Below, piece by piece: positions 1 through 6,841 of a stretch of DNA of 7,866 nucleotides. The stretch is from Candidatus Micrarchaeaceae archaeon. GTDB taxonomy: Archaea; Micrarchaeota; Micrarchaeia; Micrarchaeales; Micrarchaeaceae. The stretch lies in NCBI GenBank assembly GCA_027310535.1, contig DAIDAQ010000001.1, positions 1 through 7,866 on the forward strand. The letters are read 5' to 3'. The notes beneath the pieces were generated by a model. It worked only from the letters and a program-made list of their open reading frames with translations, was not told the DNA's origin and searched no databases. Each line of letters begins with the position of its first letter. Position 1 is the stretch's first letter. A program made the position numbers and the translations under genes.

Positions 1-204
1 CTGCAGGAGTGTTCCATAGATTGCGCTCTCTATTGTGACGTATTCTGTCAACCGATCGCCGGATAGGAAACGATGACAAGGTCTCTAATCCCTACTCCAA
101 AACAGAGTAGTGGCTGTTTCAGAGGGGAGCTAAATAGACACCTTGTCTTTATCTTTGTTGAAGAGAGCTCAAGCTGGCCTGATTTCAAACACGTATTTTT
201 CCAT
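1..204 (-). pseudogene. Possible degraded or spurious minus-strand reading frame, cut by the window edge
   Basis: A minus-strand ATG at 204 opens a frame (MEKYVFEIRPA) interrupted by TGA at 169-171, TAG at 130-132 and TAG at 85-87. All segments stay in one frame and run off the left edge. The last open segment, TEYVTIESAIYGTLLQ after a possible TTG start at 51, looks protein-like, and so does ALFNKDKDKVSI. A TATA-like box lies about 21 nt upstream of the ATG. However, three stops in 68 codons is about what non-coding DNA gives by chance, so this may be no gene at all. Alternatively, only the last 17 codons belong to a real gene that starts at TTG 51 and continues outside the window. No ribosome binding site supports that start. 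I do not recognise the product. Confidence 0.2.
75..147. other. Foldable segment: 7-bp closing stem with inner hairpin
   Basis: GACAAGG at 75-81 is perfectly complementary to CCTTGTC at 141-147. Inside, CTACTC (92-97) pairs with GAGTAG (105-110) around a 7-nt loop. On the minus strand the outer stem can extend by three pairs past a 2-nt bulge. The 73-nt span and 7-bp outer stem recall a tRNA, but there is no T-loop motif, no D-arm, and the 7-nt loop sits at the wrong place for an anticodon on either strand. It could be a small structured RNA, a mobile-element end, or chance. Confidence 0.25.
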
Positions 205-220
205 TACTGATTACCAAAGC

Positions 221-229
221 CTTTATACC
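221..229 (-). promoter_or_regulatory. TATA-like box reading leftward
   Basis: The minus strand reads GGTATAAAG here, a good match to an archaeal TATA box. Initiation about 25 nt downstream would fall near 200, close to the minus-strand ATG at 204 and upstream of the foldable segment at 75-147. It lies just beyond the prolyl-tRNA synthetase stop, so it would start a separate transcript. No experimental or strong sequence support exists beyond the box itself. Confidence 0.3.
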
Positions 230-286
230 TACGAAGCACAACCGTCGTCTCTGCTTTTCCAGTTCGCTCCCGCTCATCTAAGACAA

Positions 287-1738
287 TCAGTAAGATTTTG
301 CGAAGTTGACTACGTGCTTGGCTTCACTGCCGCATACCACGCACCTTTTGCCATTTATACCCTGTGCGTCGAATGGCATGTTTGTCGCTTTTGCCCCGGT
401 TTCCTCTTTGATTTTTATCTCACACTGCTCGGAACCGCACCATGGAGTCTGGGCGAATCCGCCTGCTTTTATCGCACCTTTCAGTTCATCATAGGCCGAG
501 ACGACATTCGTATTCGCTGTAAGAAAAGCCATCGCCTTCCCATAAAGATTTGCGTGTATCATATCAAGAAGCTCCAGCACGCTCTTCCCCAACTCTGCCG
601 TGCTAACGCTCTTCTTTGTCCCATCATCTCTTCTCGCTGCGCAAACCGTGTTGCCTTCCACTTCCCTCATACCAATCTCTAGTCTTAGCGGCACGCCGCG
701 CAGCTCCCATTCCTTGAACTTCCATCCTGGTGAATATGCATCGCGGTCGTCAAGAGTAACTCTGAAGCGCTCCTTGAGTGCGTCGTATATACTGCGCGCC
801 TGGTTCATTACTTCATATTTGTTCTCGTTTGTGTAGATAGGTACTATCACTACCTGCGTCATCGCCACCCTTGGCGGTATCACCAGGCCTTTGTCGTCAC
901 TGTGTATCGCAGCCATTGCGCCTAGCACTCTCGTTGTTATCGCGAACGTATTCTGGTAAACGTAATCCTCTTTGTTGCTCTTATCAACAAATCTGATGTC
1001 GAATGCTTTGGAGAAGTTCTGCCCGTCGCTGTGCCAGTCAGGACCCTGTATCGCCCATCCATCAGGCATCATCATCTCTATGCTGTACGAAGCGACAGCT
1101 CCTGCAAATTTTTCCCTGTCTGTCTTTCTGCCCGGCACTCCAGGAAGTGCCAGCAGCTCTTTCATCACGTAGCCATAGATGCCTAGCACCACATCCTTCT
1201 CTGCATTAGCTTCTTCTTGCGTCGCGAACGCGGTGTGCCCCTCATTCCAGAGGAACTCCCTGGTCCTGAGCAATGGCGTGGGATGCTTGAACTCCCATCT
1301 GACTACAGAACACCATTGGTTGAGCCTCAGCGGAAGGTCCCTCCACGATCTTATCCACTTCGCATAGCTATCATAGATTATCGTTTCCGAAGTCGGGCGG
1401 ACAGCAAGCCTTTCGTCGAGTTTTGAGCTCCCGGCTTCCGTCACCCAAGCGACTTCTGGAACGAACCCCTCAACATGCTCCTCTTCCTTCTTGAAGAGCT
1501 TCTCAGGTATGAAGAGCGGAAAATAAGCATCCTCTATACCCGCTTTCTTGAAGAGGCTGTCTGTCGCGTTTTTTATGCAATCCCATACATAGTAGCAGGA
1601 TGGCATATATACTAGCATCCCTGACACTGCGCTGTAGTCTACAAACTTCGATTTTGTGAGCACCTGCGTATACCATTCAGAGAAATTTTCCGATTTCTTC
1701 ACTGTCATGGCCTCCACCGTAGCTTCCTTGTTTTCCAT
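287..1738 (-). CDS. proS: Prolyl-tRNA synthetase, archaeal/eukaryotic type
   Basis: This cytoplasmic class II aminoacyl-tRNA synthetase charges tRNA-Pro with proline using ATP. The 483 residues match the usual length of the archaeal type without a bacterial editing insertion. Visible features are a motif-1 region near 71-82 (YFPLFIP), the TxE proline/ATP site RPTSET at 114-119, motif 2 from R147-E149 through the loop to RTREF (158-162), and motif 3 around GLVIPPR (284-290). An anticodon-binding domain starts near 295 (QVVIVPIY). The C-terminal domain has four cysteines (434, 439, 466, 469) suited to zinc, and the chain ends in the tyrosine typical of this subfamily. The ATG at 1738 has no clear Shine-Dalgarno. 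Met11 (ATG at 1708), preceded by GGTGGAGG, is a credible alternative start and fits where most relatives begin. TGA is followed three codons later by an in-frame TAG. Confidence 0.97.
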   Translation of the reverse strand: MENKEATVEAMTVKKSENFSEWYTQVLTKSKFVDYSAVSGMLVYMPSCYYVWDCIKNATDSLFKKAGIEDAYFPLFIPEKLFKKEEEHVEGFVPEVAWVTEAGSSKLDERLAVRPTSETIIYDSYAKWIRSWRDLPLRLNQWCSVVRWEFKHPTPLLRTREFLWNEGHTAFATQEEANAEKDVVLGIYGYVMKELLALPGVPGRKTDREKFAGAVASYSIEMMMPDGWAIQGPDWHSDGQNFSKAFDIRFVDKSNKEDYVYQNTFAITTRVLGAMAAIHSDDKGLVIPPRVAMTQVVIVPIYTNENKYEVMNQARSIYDALKERFRVTLDDRDAYSPGWKFKEWELRGVPLRLEIGMREVEGNTVCAARRDDGTKKSVSTAELGKSVLELLDMIHANLYGKAMAFLTANTNVVSAYDELKGAIKAGGFAQTPWCGSEQCEIKIKEETGAKATNMPFDAQGINGKRCVVCGSEAKHVVNFAKSY

Positions 1739-1770
1739 AGGATTTGCACCGTTGCTGGTACATAGCAGAA

Positions 1771-1782
1771 TAGTTATTTAAG
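1771..1782. promoter_or_regulatory. AT-rich TATA-like box shared by divergent genes
   Basis: TAGTTATTTAAG lies in the 65-bp gap between proS and the membrane-protein gene. On the minus strand (CTTAAATAACTA) its centre is about 38 nt before the proS ATG, giving a predicted leader near 12 nt. On the plus strand its centre is about 27 nt before the ATG at 1804, which would make that mRNA leaderless or nearly so. It is the only AT-rich box in the gap, so both genes may depend on it. Confidence 0.45.
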
Positions 1783-1803
1783 GGTTGGAGGGTCTGTTTT
1801 AGT

Positions 1804-2604
1804 ATGTACCTCGGTAGGGTTGTGCTCATTGCAAGTTTTGCGGTGCTGTTTGCCGGCTCGAGCAGCGCTATAACCGTGACATTAAGCGGCTCATGCAGCG
1901 GCGTCTACGCTGAAAACTCAACCCAGTACGTGAAGTTCAGTATCTCAAACTCCGGCGACAGCCCGGCAACGAATCTGAGCATAGTGCCATACAGCTACAA
2001 GTTACTCTTTTCGCCTGTGGAGAAATTCCTGCCCATCCTGTATAACGGTAATGGCACAGCACTGAGCTTTGCAGTCTCCAATGCCACACTCAACGGGACG
2101 TATGCCTTTGGCATCCTTGTTTCGTATGGGCAGGCCGGGCAGATATTCACCGTTGCGTTCCCGTGCATCGCGACTGTCGGAAAAGCTTCTCCAGCGCTCA
2201 TGTTCATCTCGAATATTTCCTTCAGCAATAACAGGCTAGCGACGCAGATAACCAACACGTACGCCAGAGATGTATCGGCTGATATGTATTTCATCTCTCC
2301 CCCATCATTTTCCATATCCCCTATGAGAACGGCAGTTTACGCCAGAGCCGACTCAATAGCATCCGAGATTTCCAATGCATCGTTCACTGCATCGTTCAAC
2401 GGAAAGGTTACAGTGACTGCCGCGATCTCCTACATAATAAACAATACAGCTTACGCCTCAATCGTGATTCTACCCATCTCACCTTCCCTGCCCGCCAGGC
2501 AAGCAGGGATAGATCCGTTATGGCTCATTATCGCTGCAGTAATAGCCGTCCTCCTCGCGTTGATAATCGCATCAGTAGTCATCAGGCTCAGGAGGAGAGC
2601 ATAG
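1804..2604 (+). CDS. Secreted, membrane-anchored surface protein of unknown function
   Basis: I do not recognise a specific family. The 266 residues show an N-terminal signal peptide (hydrophobic 6-17, likely cleavage after SSSA at 22), an extracytoplasmic part of about 215 residues rich in Ser, Asn and Thr, and one transmembrane helix near 239-260. The chain ends in RLRRRA, so the N-terminal bulk should face outside. The ectodomain has beta-rich, CARDB/S-layer-like composition, which is only a style match. It contains about eight N-X-S/T sequons (N38, N57, N83, N93, N97, N137, N191, N213) and exactly two cysteines (31 and 121), both external. The ATG at 1804 is taken as start. GGAGG at 1787-1791 is 12 nt away, rather far, so leaderless initiation is possible. 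The downstream glycosyltransferase follows after 8 bp, probably in the same transcript. Confidence 0.85.
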   Translation: MYLGRVVLIASFAVLFAGSSSAITVTLSGSCSGVYAENSTQYVKFSISNSGDSPATNLSIVPYSYKLLFSPVEKFLPILYNGNGTALSFAVSNATLNGTYAFGILVSYGQAGQIFTVAFPCIATVGKASPALMFISNISFSNNRLATQITNTYARDVSADMYFISPPSFSISPMRTAVYARADSIASEISNASFTASFNGKVTVTAAISYIINNTAYASIVILPISPSLPARQAGIDPLWLIIAAVIAVLLALIIASVVIRLRRRA

Positions 2605-2607
2605 GTG
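2604..2607 (+). promoter_or_regulatory. Ribosome binding site fixing the glycosyltransferase start
   Basis: GGTG begins at the last base of the upstream gene's TAG stop and sits 5 nt before the ATG at 2613. This favours 2613 over the in-frame ATG at 2520, whose extra 31 residues would overlap the upstream gene and do not resemble the family. The placement suggests translational coupling of the two genes. Confidence 0.7.
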
Positions 2608-2612
2608 TGAGA

Positions 2613-3281
2613 ATGAGCAAGATTAGCATCGTGATCCCCACCCTCAATGAAGGCAGGAACATCGGGAAGACCCTCCGTGGCGTCAGGCGCGTGCTGAAGG
2701 GTTATGACTACGAGATACTTGTCGTTGACGGGCATTCAACGGATTCTACAGTAGAAAGGGCCATGGCGCTCGGCGCTAGGGTGGTATACGACAGCTCCGG
2801 CAAGGGTTCTGCGCTGGTAAAGGGCATGCATGAAGCCTCTGGCAGGCTGATAATCTCCATGGATGCAGACCTGTCGAACAAGCCTGAGGAGCTGCTGCTC
2901 CTGATCGCCGGCATAAAGGCTGGGTATGATATCTGCATGGGGTCGCGCTTCCTGGTCGGCGGGGGGACCGAAGACATGCCCGCGATAAGGAAGCTCGGAA
3001 ACAAGTTCTTTGTAACCTGCGTGAACCTGATTTACGGTTCAAGGTACACGGACTTGTGCTATGGCTACAGGAGCTTTTCAAGGAAGGCAGTAAGAGAACT
3101 CAAGCTCAGAGAGAGAGGCTTCGGGATCGAGACAGAGATAGGCATCCTCGCCCAGAAAAAGCACATGAAGGTGCTTGAAGTTCCGAGCTATGAGAAAAAG
3201 AGGGTTGCGGGGGAAGGGAAGCTGCGGACGATCAGGGACGGATGGAGGATTTTGGACACGATCATAAAGAACATGAACTAA
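2613..3281 (+). CDS. Family 2 glycosyltransferase, polyprenyl-phosphate sugar synthase-like
   Basis: This is a GT-A fold, GT2-family enzyme of 222 residues. It most resembles dolichyl-phosphate mannose synthase type proteins, which transfer a sugar from a nucleotide donor to a lipid phosphate at the cytoplasmic face of the membrane. It starts directly with the nucleotide-binding strand (SIVIPTLNE, 5-13), followed by ILVVDGHSTDST (35-46), the metal-binding DAD in SMDADLSNKPEE (84-86), MGSRF (109-113), TDLCYGYRSF (146-155) and the acidic GFGIETEI segment (169-176). No C-terminal transmembrane helices are present, so it is the catalytic-domain-only form, like DPM1. The sugar and lipid cannot be read from sequence. 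It is coupled to the upstream sequon-rich surface protein. Its TAA overlaps the TAG of the convergent GT-C-like gene. Confidence 0.92.
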   Translation: MSKISIVIPTLNEGRNIGKTLRGVRRVLKGYDYEILVVDGHSTDSTVERAMALGARVVYDSSGKGSALVKGMHEASGRLIISMDADLSNKPEELLLLIAGIKAGYDICMGSRFLVGGGTEDMPAIRKLGNKFFVTCVNLIYGSRYTDLCYGYRSFSRKAVRELKLRERGFGIETEIGILAQKKHMKVLEVPSYEKKRVAGEGKLRTIRDGWRILDTIIKNMN

Positions 3282-5032
3282 CGCTGCCGGGAAGAGGGGG
3301 TGCTGTTGATCCTATACAGCCCATAAAAGTTGCCCGTCTGGTTGTCTGTTGCGCCTGCGATAAGCGTTGTGTTGTACTCTTTGAGCGCGCCCCTGCATGC
3401 TGCCCTCATGTCATCTGTAGTATAGCACCAGAACCCATAGTCTATCACCAAGCATGGGTATTTGCCGCTGTAATACTTGTATTGCTCCGTTTGTGGTGTA
3501 GTAAGGTTGGAGAACTGGCTCGATGCCCTGCCGTTTATGTTGAACAGCGTAGGGTCGAAGCTGAAGACAAGACATGAGCTTGGTACCAGGCGCGCGTTAT
3601 CATACACGAAATTCTCGTAGAACCTCGCTGTCGCCGCCTGGGTTATGCTGCCCGGGCTTATGGACAGGTACTGCGCCATAGAGAGCATGGAGTAGGCGAT
3701 CGCCGCTATAGCGGCTGCTGATACGGCGGCTACAGCAACCTTCCTTGTGCCTACCTTCTTCGCAAGTCCGATTGCATAGCCGATGGCATACCCCCCAAGA
3801 AGGCTTGCGGGCGGTACCAGTGCGAGCATGAACCTCCAGTCAACACCGAAGGTCACCGAACCGGCGTAGAATGCGGTATAAAACAGGAAGATCGCAGCGA
3901 ACCATATCGCAAGGGCTGCACCCTCCCTCCTCTTTTTGAGGAACAGTATGCCTGCCCCGATTATGCCTAGCAGGGTGAAGAGCGCGGGCTGCATTATCGG
4001 GTAGCCTGAGTTCGCCGAATAGAGGTTGAACCAGAAGAGGATGTTGGAGCAGATGTTCGCCTTGAAGTTCTGCAGGTTTATGGCCCCGGTGGCGTTTATG
4101 TAGCCGGTGCCGCACGTGTTCTGTATCTGCGTGCCTAGTGCGCCGTAATCGTCGCCTGCGCCTACCGAAGTCACATACATGACTTCTGGCAGTATTAGAA
4201 GAAGCGCCACCATGGCGAGCAGCAGGAGCCTTGTGTCGAGCAGATGCTCCCGTACCAGCCTGAGCTTTGACGCAACCGACTTTCTTACAGATGTTTCATC
4301 AAGCAGCACGAGCATGAATGGGAAGAGTATTAGGTAGATGCCTGCATTGACCTTTATGTATGCGAGGAAGGCAAGGGAGAAGGCAAAGAACGAGAGCGTC
4401 AGCGCGTTTTTCTTTTTCATGAACACGAGCATCGCGAAAAAGGCAAAGAGTGAGTAAAACATCAGGAGCAGGTCCGATGTCGTCGGGGCTGCCCAGACGA
4501 GGAGTATCGGTGAGAATGCCATAAGGAGCTCCGAGAAGATGGCGTCTGCAAACCTGCCGAAGAGAAGGTAGGCAGCAAAGAAGGTCAGGAGGACGGCAAG
4601 CGCTGCAAAGATGATGAACTCGTTCAAAACCACCGCCCTGCTAACCCCACCGACAAGGAATCCAATGGCGATGTTGAACGAGGTGCCGACCGGCTCATGG
4701 AAGAGCTGGCCGTTGAAGCACATTGTTGGTGTGCCGTAGTTGCACATCCACGCCTGCCCAGTGCGTATCAGCATCTGCGCCCCTCCCTGGTAGATTGCGT
4801 CATCGAAGAAGAGCTGCTGCGTTGGCTTCACCAGAGAGGTTTCCAATACCAGGAACAGGGCCACGACCCCGAGCGCCGCGAGGGCGTGGGTCCTCCCAAG
4901 CCTTTGCCGCCTGAAGGCTGCCGCTATCTCCCTTCTTGAAAGGGCAAATGCGAGCAGCATTGCGGCGAATGCCGCAGTTATGCCTATCGTGAGGATGTAT
5001 TCCTGGCTCCCAGCATCTATGAAAAACGCCAT
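3278..5032 (-). CDS. Polytopic membrane protein, probable GT-C type glycosyltransferase
   Basis: The 584-residue protein has about 12 or 13 predicted transmembrane segments between residues 10 and 451, then a soluble tail of about 130 residues predicted outside. The first external loop carries FFDDAIYQ (D77, D78) followed by FHEP (E113). An acidic pair in this loop is typical of GT-C enzymes such as ArnT/PMT-type proteins, which take sugar from a lipid-phosphate donor on the outer face. Assignment to a precise family is not possible by eye, and an oligosaccharyltransferase WWD-type motif is absent. All eight cysteines (97, 105, 307, 328, 487, 527, 536, 546) lie in predicted extracytoplasmic parts, as do sequons at N313, N509, N554, N564 and N576. 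The ATG directly follows the upstream carbamoyltransferase TAG, whose final codons give GAGGT as a close ribosome binding site. The two are surely one operon. Confidence 0.85.
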   Translation of the reverse strand: MAFFIDAGSQEYILTIGITAAFAAMLLAFALSRREIAAAFRRQRLGRTHALAALGVVALFLVLETSLVKPTQQLFFDDAIYQGGAQMLIRTGQAWMCNYGTPTMCFNGQLFHEPVGTSFNIAIGFLVGGVSRAVVLNEFIIFAALAVLLTFFAAYLLFGRFADAIFSELLMAFSPILLVWAAPTTSDLLLMFYSLFAFFAMLVFMKKKNALTLSFFAFSLAFLAYIKVNAGIYLILFPFMLVLLDETSVRKSVASKLRLVREHLLDTRLLLLAMVALLLILPEVMYVTSVGAGDDYGALGTQIQNTCGTGYINATGAINLQNFKANICSNILFWFNLYSANSGYPIMQPALFTLLGIIGAGILFLKKRREGAALAIWFAAIFLFYTAFYAGSVTFGVDWRFMLALVPPASLLGGYAIGYAIGLAKKVGTRKVAVAAVSAAAIAAIAYSMLSMAQYLSISPGSITQAATARFYENFVYDNARLVPSSCLVFSFDPTLFNINGRASSQFSNLTTPQTEQYKYYSGKYPCLVIDYGFWCYTTDDMRAACRGALKEYNTTLIAGATDNQTGNFYGLYRINSTPSSRQR

Positions 5033-6736
5033 CTACCTCGTCCCCTGCCTGTTCTCAACGAAGAAGCCATTGATGAACATGTAGCGGGTCCTTGTCTCCT
5101 TCATTGTCCACAGCGCATCCTCTGGGCTGAGCACTATCGGCATGCCGTGTATGTTGAAGCTCGTGTTGAGGACCATGCCGCTGCCTGATTCTGCCTTCAG
5201 CCTCTTTATGAGTTCGTGGTACTGCCCGTTCTCGCCACCTACCATGTGTGCCCTCGCGGATCCATCTACGTGCATTACCGCCCTTGCGGCTTCTCGCTCG
5301 CTCTCTTTGATCATGTAGGCTGAAGTCATGAACTTGTCAAAGCCCTTGTTGTCGTACTCAAGCAGGCCGTGCACCTCCTCTTCTATAAGTGAAGGTGCAA
5401 ACGGCTGGAACCATTCCCTCTTTTTAACATAAAGGTTAAGCCTGTCCTTCACTGCATCTGAGCCGCTCGGGGCGAGGATGCTCCTGTTGCCAAGCGCCCT
5501 CGGCCCGTATTCCATCCTGCCTTGGAACCAGAACAGGTAGTTGCCCCTGCCGATCAGCTCCGCGGCGTGCGCGGCCGAATCCCTGTCCAGCTCATACTTC
5601 AGGGCCCTGTTTCCTCCAAGCGCGGCTTTTGTCTCATCCTCGGTGTAGAAGTCGCCGAGGTATGCTGAGAAATCATGTGCAACCGCGCCGTTCGTACTGT
5701 GGTTGCTGTAGAGGGCGCCGCCGAGCGCCATCCCGCCGTCCCCCATGTGCGGGAATACATACCAGTGGTGCAAGGCTTCAAGGTTCCTCACTGCCATGTT
5801 TGCCTTGACGTTTGAGAACAGGCCCCCGGCGAACGCCACGTCGTGTATATGAAACCTGTCTATCGCATTGCTCACGAACCTGGACATCGTGGCCACCAGG
5901 AGCTGTTGTGCCATGTAGGAGAACTGCTCACGCGGGGTCTGCCATGCGACCCTCCGCAGCATGTCAAGCTGCCTGTTTGGGCCATATCTTGCGCGTATCG
6001 TCGTGCCCTCGACAGCGAAGAAGTCCTTGAGCCTGTTCTCCTCCAGCGTGAATGGGTAGGAATAATCAGCCATCGCCATCACCTTCCCCTCATCCTCAAG
6101 CTCCCTCATCCCAACTATGTTGGTTACCTGCTCGTAGAAGATGCCGATGGAATCCATGGCCTTTATCGCGACCTTCCTCTCGAGCCTCCCGTTTTCCAGG
6201 ATACTTACAGAGCCGCAGAGGCCGTCCCCCAGCCCATCCAGTGTTATGACTAGCGCCTTCCTGAACGGGGACGTGAAGGCAGCGCAGGCAGAGTGCGCTG
6301 CATGGTGTTCGACTACATCAAGCTTGAAGCCTCTGAAGCCAATGTGCTTCAGCTGACGCGCTACTGCTGCCTTGCTTACAGCAGCGCTGCCTGGCGTGAT
6401 CCCTATGGAAGTCAGTGAATGCTTAAGCTTGTGGCGCGCCCACTCAAAGCTCGGTTTTGGCGTCTTCCTCCTCCTGAACATGTAGTAATTTTCCTTCATG
6501 GACGGGAAGACCCTTTCAAGCGCCTTCGTGAACTCCGTTGTCGTGAATGCAATGTTCTCTATGTCGTTCGGCTTCAGCCCTGCATGCTTCAGGGCAGCAT
6601 GCACTGAATTCACCGGGAACTTCACCTCAAGCTTGCGCTTGGTGTACCTCTCCTCGTTCGACGCGAAGAGGACTTTGCTGTCCTCGATCAGCGCAGCGCC
6701 AGCATCGTGCCCATCCCAGACACCAAGAACGTACAT
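5033..6736 (-). CDS. O-carbamoyltransferase, NodU/CmcH family
   Basis: These cytoplasmic enzymes make carbamoyl-adenylate from carbamoyl phosphate and ATP, then pass the carbamoyl group to a hydroxyl, often on a sugar. From the chosen start the protein is 567 residues and full length. The N-terminal Kae1-like domain shows GHDAGAAL (9-16), NEER (27-30), the metal-binding HHAAH (144-148), DGLGDG (167-172), GGLFSNVKAN (304-313) and GDGGMALGGAL with Asp333. The C-terminal domain shows GPRALGNRS (411-419), WFQPFAPS (442-449) and LNTSFNIHGMPIV (523-535). ATG at 6736 (MYVLGVWDGHDAG) is preferred because relatives begin there and GGGGAT lies just before it. An in-frame ATG at 6757 would add seven residues and has no ribosome binding site. 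The gene abuts the GT-C-like gene, pointing to modification of a lipid- or surface-linked sugar. The acceptor is unknown. The homologous HypF/Kae1 functions are unlikely given these motifs. Confidence 0.95.
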   Translation of the reverse strand: MYVLGVWDGHDAGAALIEDSKVLFASNEERYTKRKLEVKFPVNSVHAALKHAGLKPNDIENIAFTTTEFTKALERVFPSMKENYYMFRRRKTPKPSFEWARHKLKHSLTSIGITPGSAAVSKAAVARQLKHIGFRGFKLDVVEHHAAHSACAAFTSPFRKALVITLDGLGDGLCGSVSILENGRLERKVAIKAMDSIGIFYEQVTNIVGMRELEDEGKVMAMADYSYPFTLEENRLKDFFAVEGTTIRARYGPNRQLDMLRRVAWQTPREQFSYMAQQLLVATMSRFVSNAIDRFHIHDVAFAGGLFSNVKANMAVRNLEALHHWYVFPHMGDGGMALGGALYSNHSTNGAVAHDFSAYLGDFYTEDETKAALGGNRALKYELDRDSAAHAAELIGRGNYLFWFQGRMEYGPRALGNRSILAPSGSDAVKDRLNLYVKKREWFQPFAPSLIEEEVHGLLEYDNKGFDKFMTSAYMIKESEREAARAVMHVDGSARAHMVGGENGQYHELIKRLKAESGSGMVLNTSFNIHGMPIVLSPEDALWTMKETRTRYMFINGFFVENRQGTR

Positions 6737-6765
6737 TGCATCCCCGCGTATATCCATTTACACGA

Positions 6766-6777
6766 AGTTTATTATTC
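6766..6777 (-). promoter_or_regulatory. AT-rich TATA-like candidate for the carbamoyltransferase operon
   Basis: The minus strand reads AATAATAAACTT. Its centre is about 35 nt before the ATG at 6736, which would give a leader of roughly 9 nt and place the alternative ATG at 6757 upstream of the transcription start. A second minus-strand candidate, GATATAAAC at 6804-6812, would start farther upstream and could include 6757. The sequence does not decide between them. Confidence 0.35.
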
Positions 6778-6800
6778 TGGCACCATTGCATCAACCGTCA

Positions 6801-6812
6801 ATGTTTATATCA
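6801..6812 (+). promoter_or_regulatory. TATA box of the pilin gene
   Basis: ATGTTTATATCA contains TTTATATC, a close match to the archaeal TATA consensus. Its centre near 6806 predicts initiation around 6831, about 10 nt before the ATG at 6842. The same bases read GATATAAAC on the minus strand, so the box could also act toward the carbamoyltransferase operon. Confidence 0.5.
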
Positions 6813-6841
6813 CTGCGCGTTCATAACTAGTCTTGGATCTA

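Noticed and set aside
117..140. CRISPR repeat beginning GTTTCAGAGG
   Set aside because: It occurs only once in the window, with no repeat-spacer pattern.
75..147. tRNA gene
   Set aside because: The 73-nt length and 7-bp outer stem fit, but there is no T-loop motif or D-arm on either strand, and the 7-nt hairpin loop is offset from the anticodon position.
143..682. Plus-strand open frame of 179 codons
   Set aside because: Most of it is antisense to the C-terminal part of proS, a certain gene, and its translation shows no domain, signal or ribosome binding site.
2520..2612. N-terminal extension of the GT2 enzyme from the ATG at 2520
   Set aside because: The extra residues overlap the upstream transmembrane-helix codons, do not resemble the family, and the ATG at 2613 has a well-placed GGTG.
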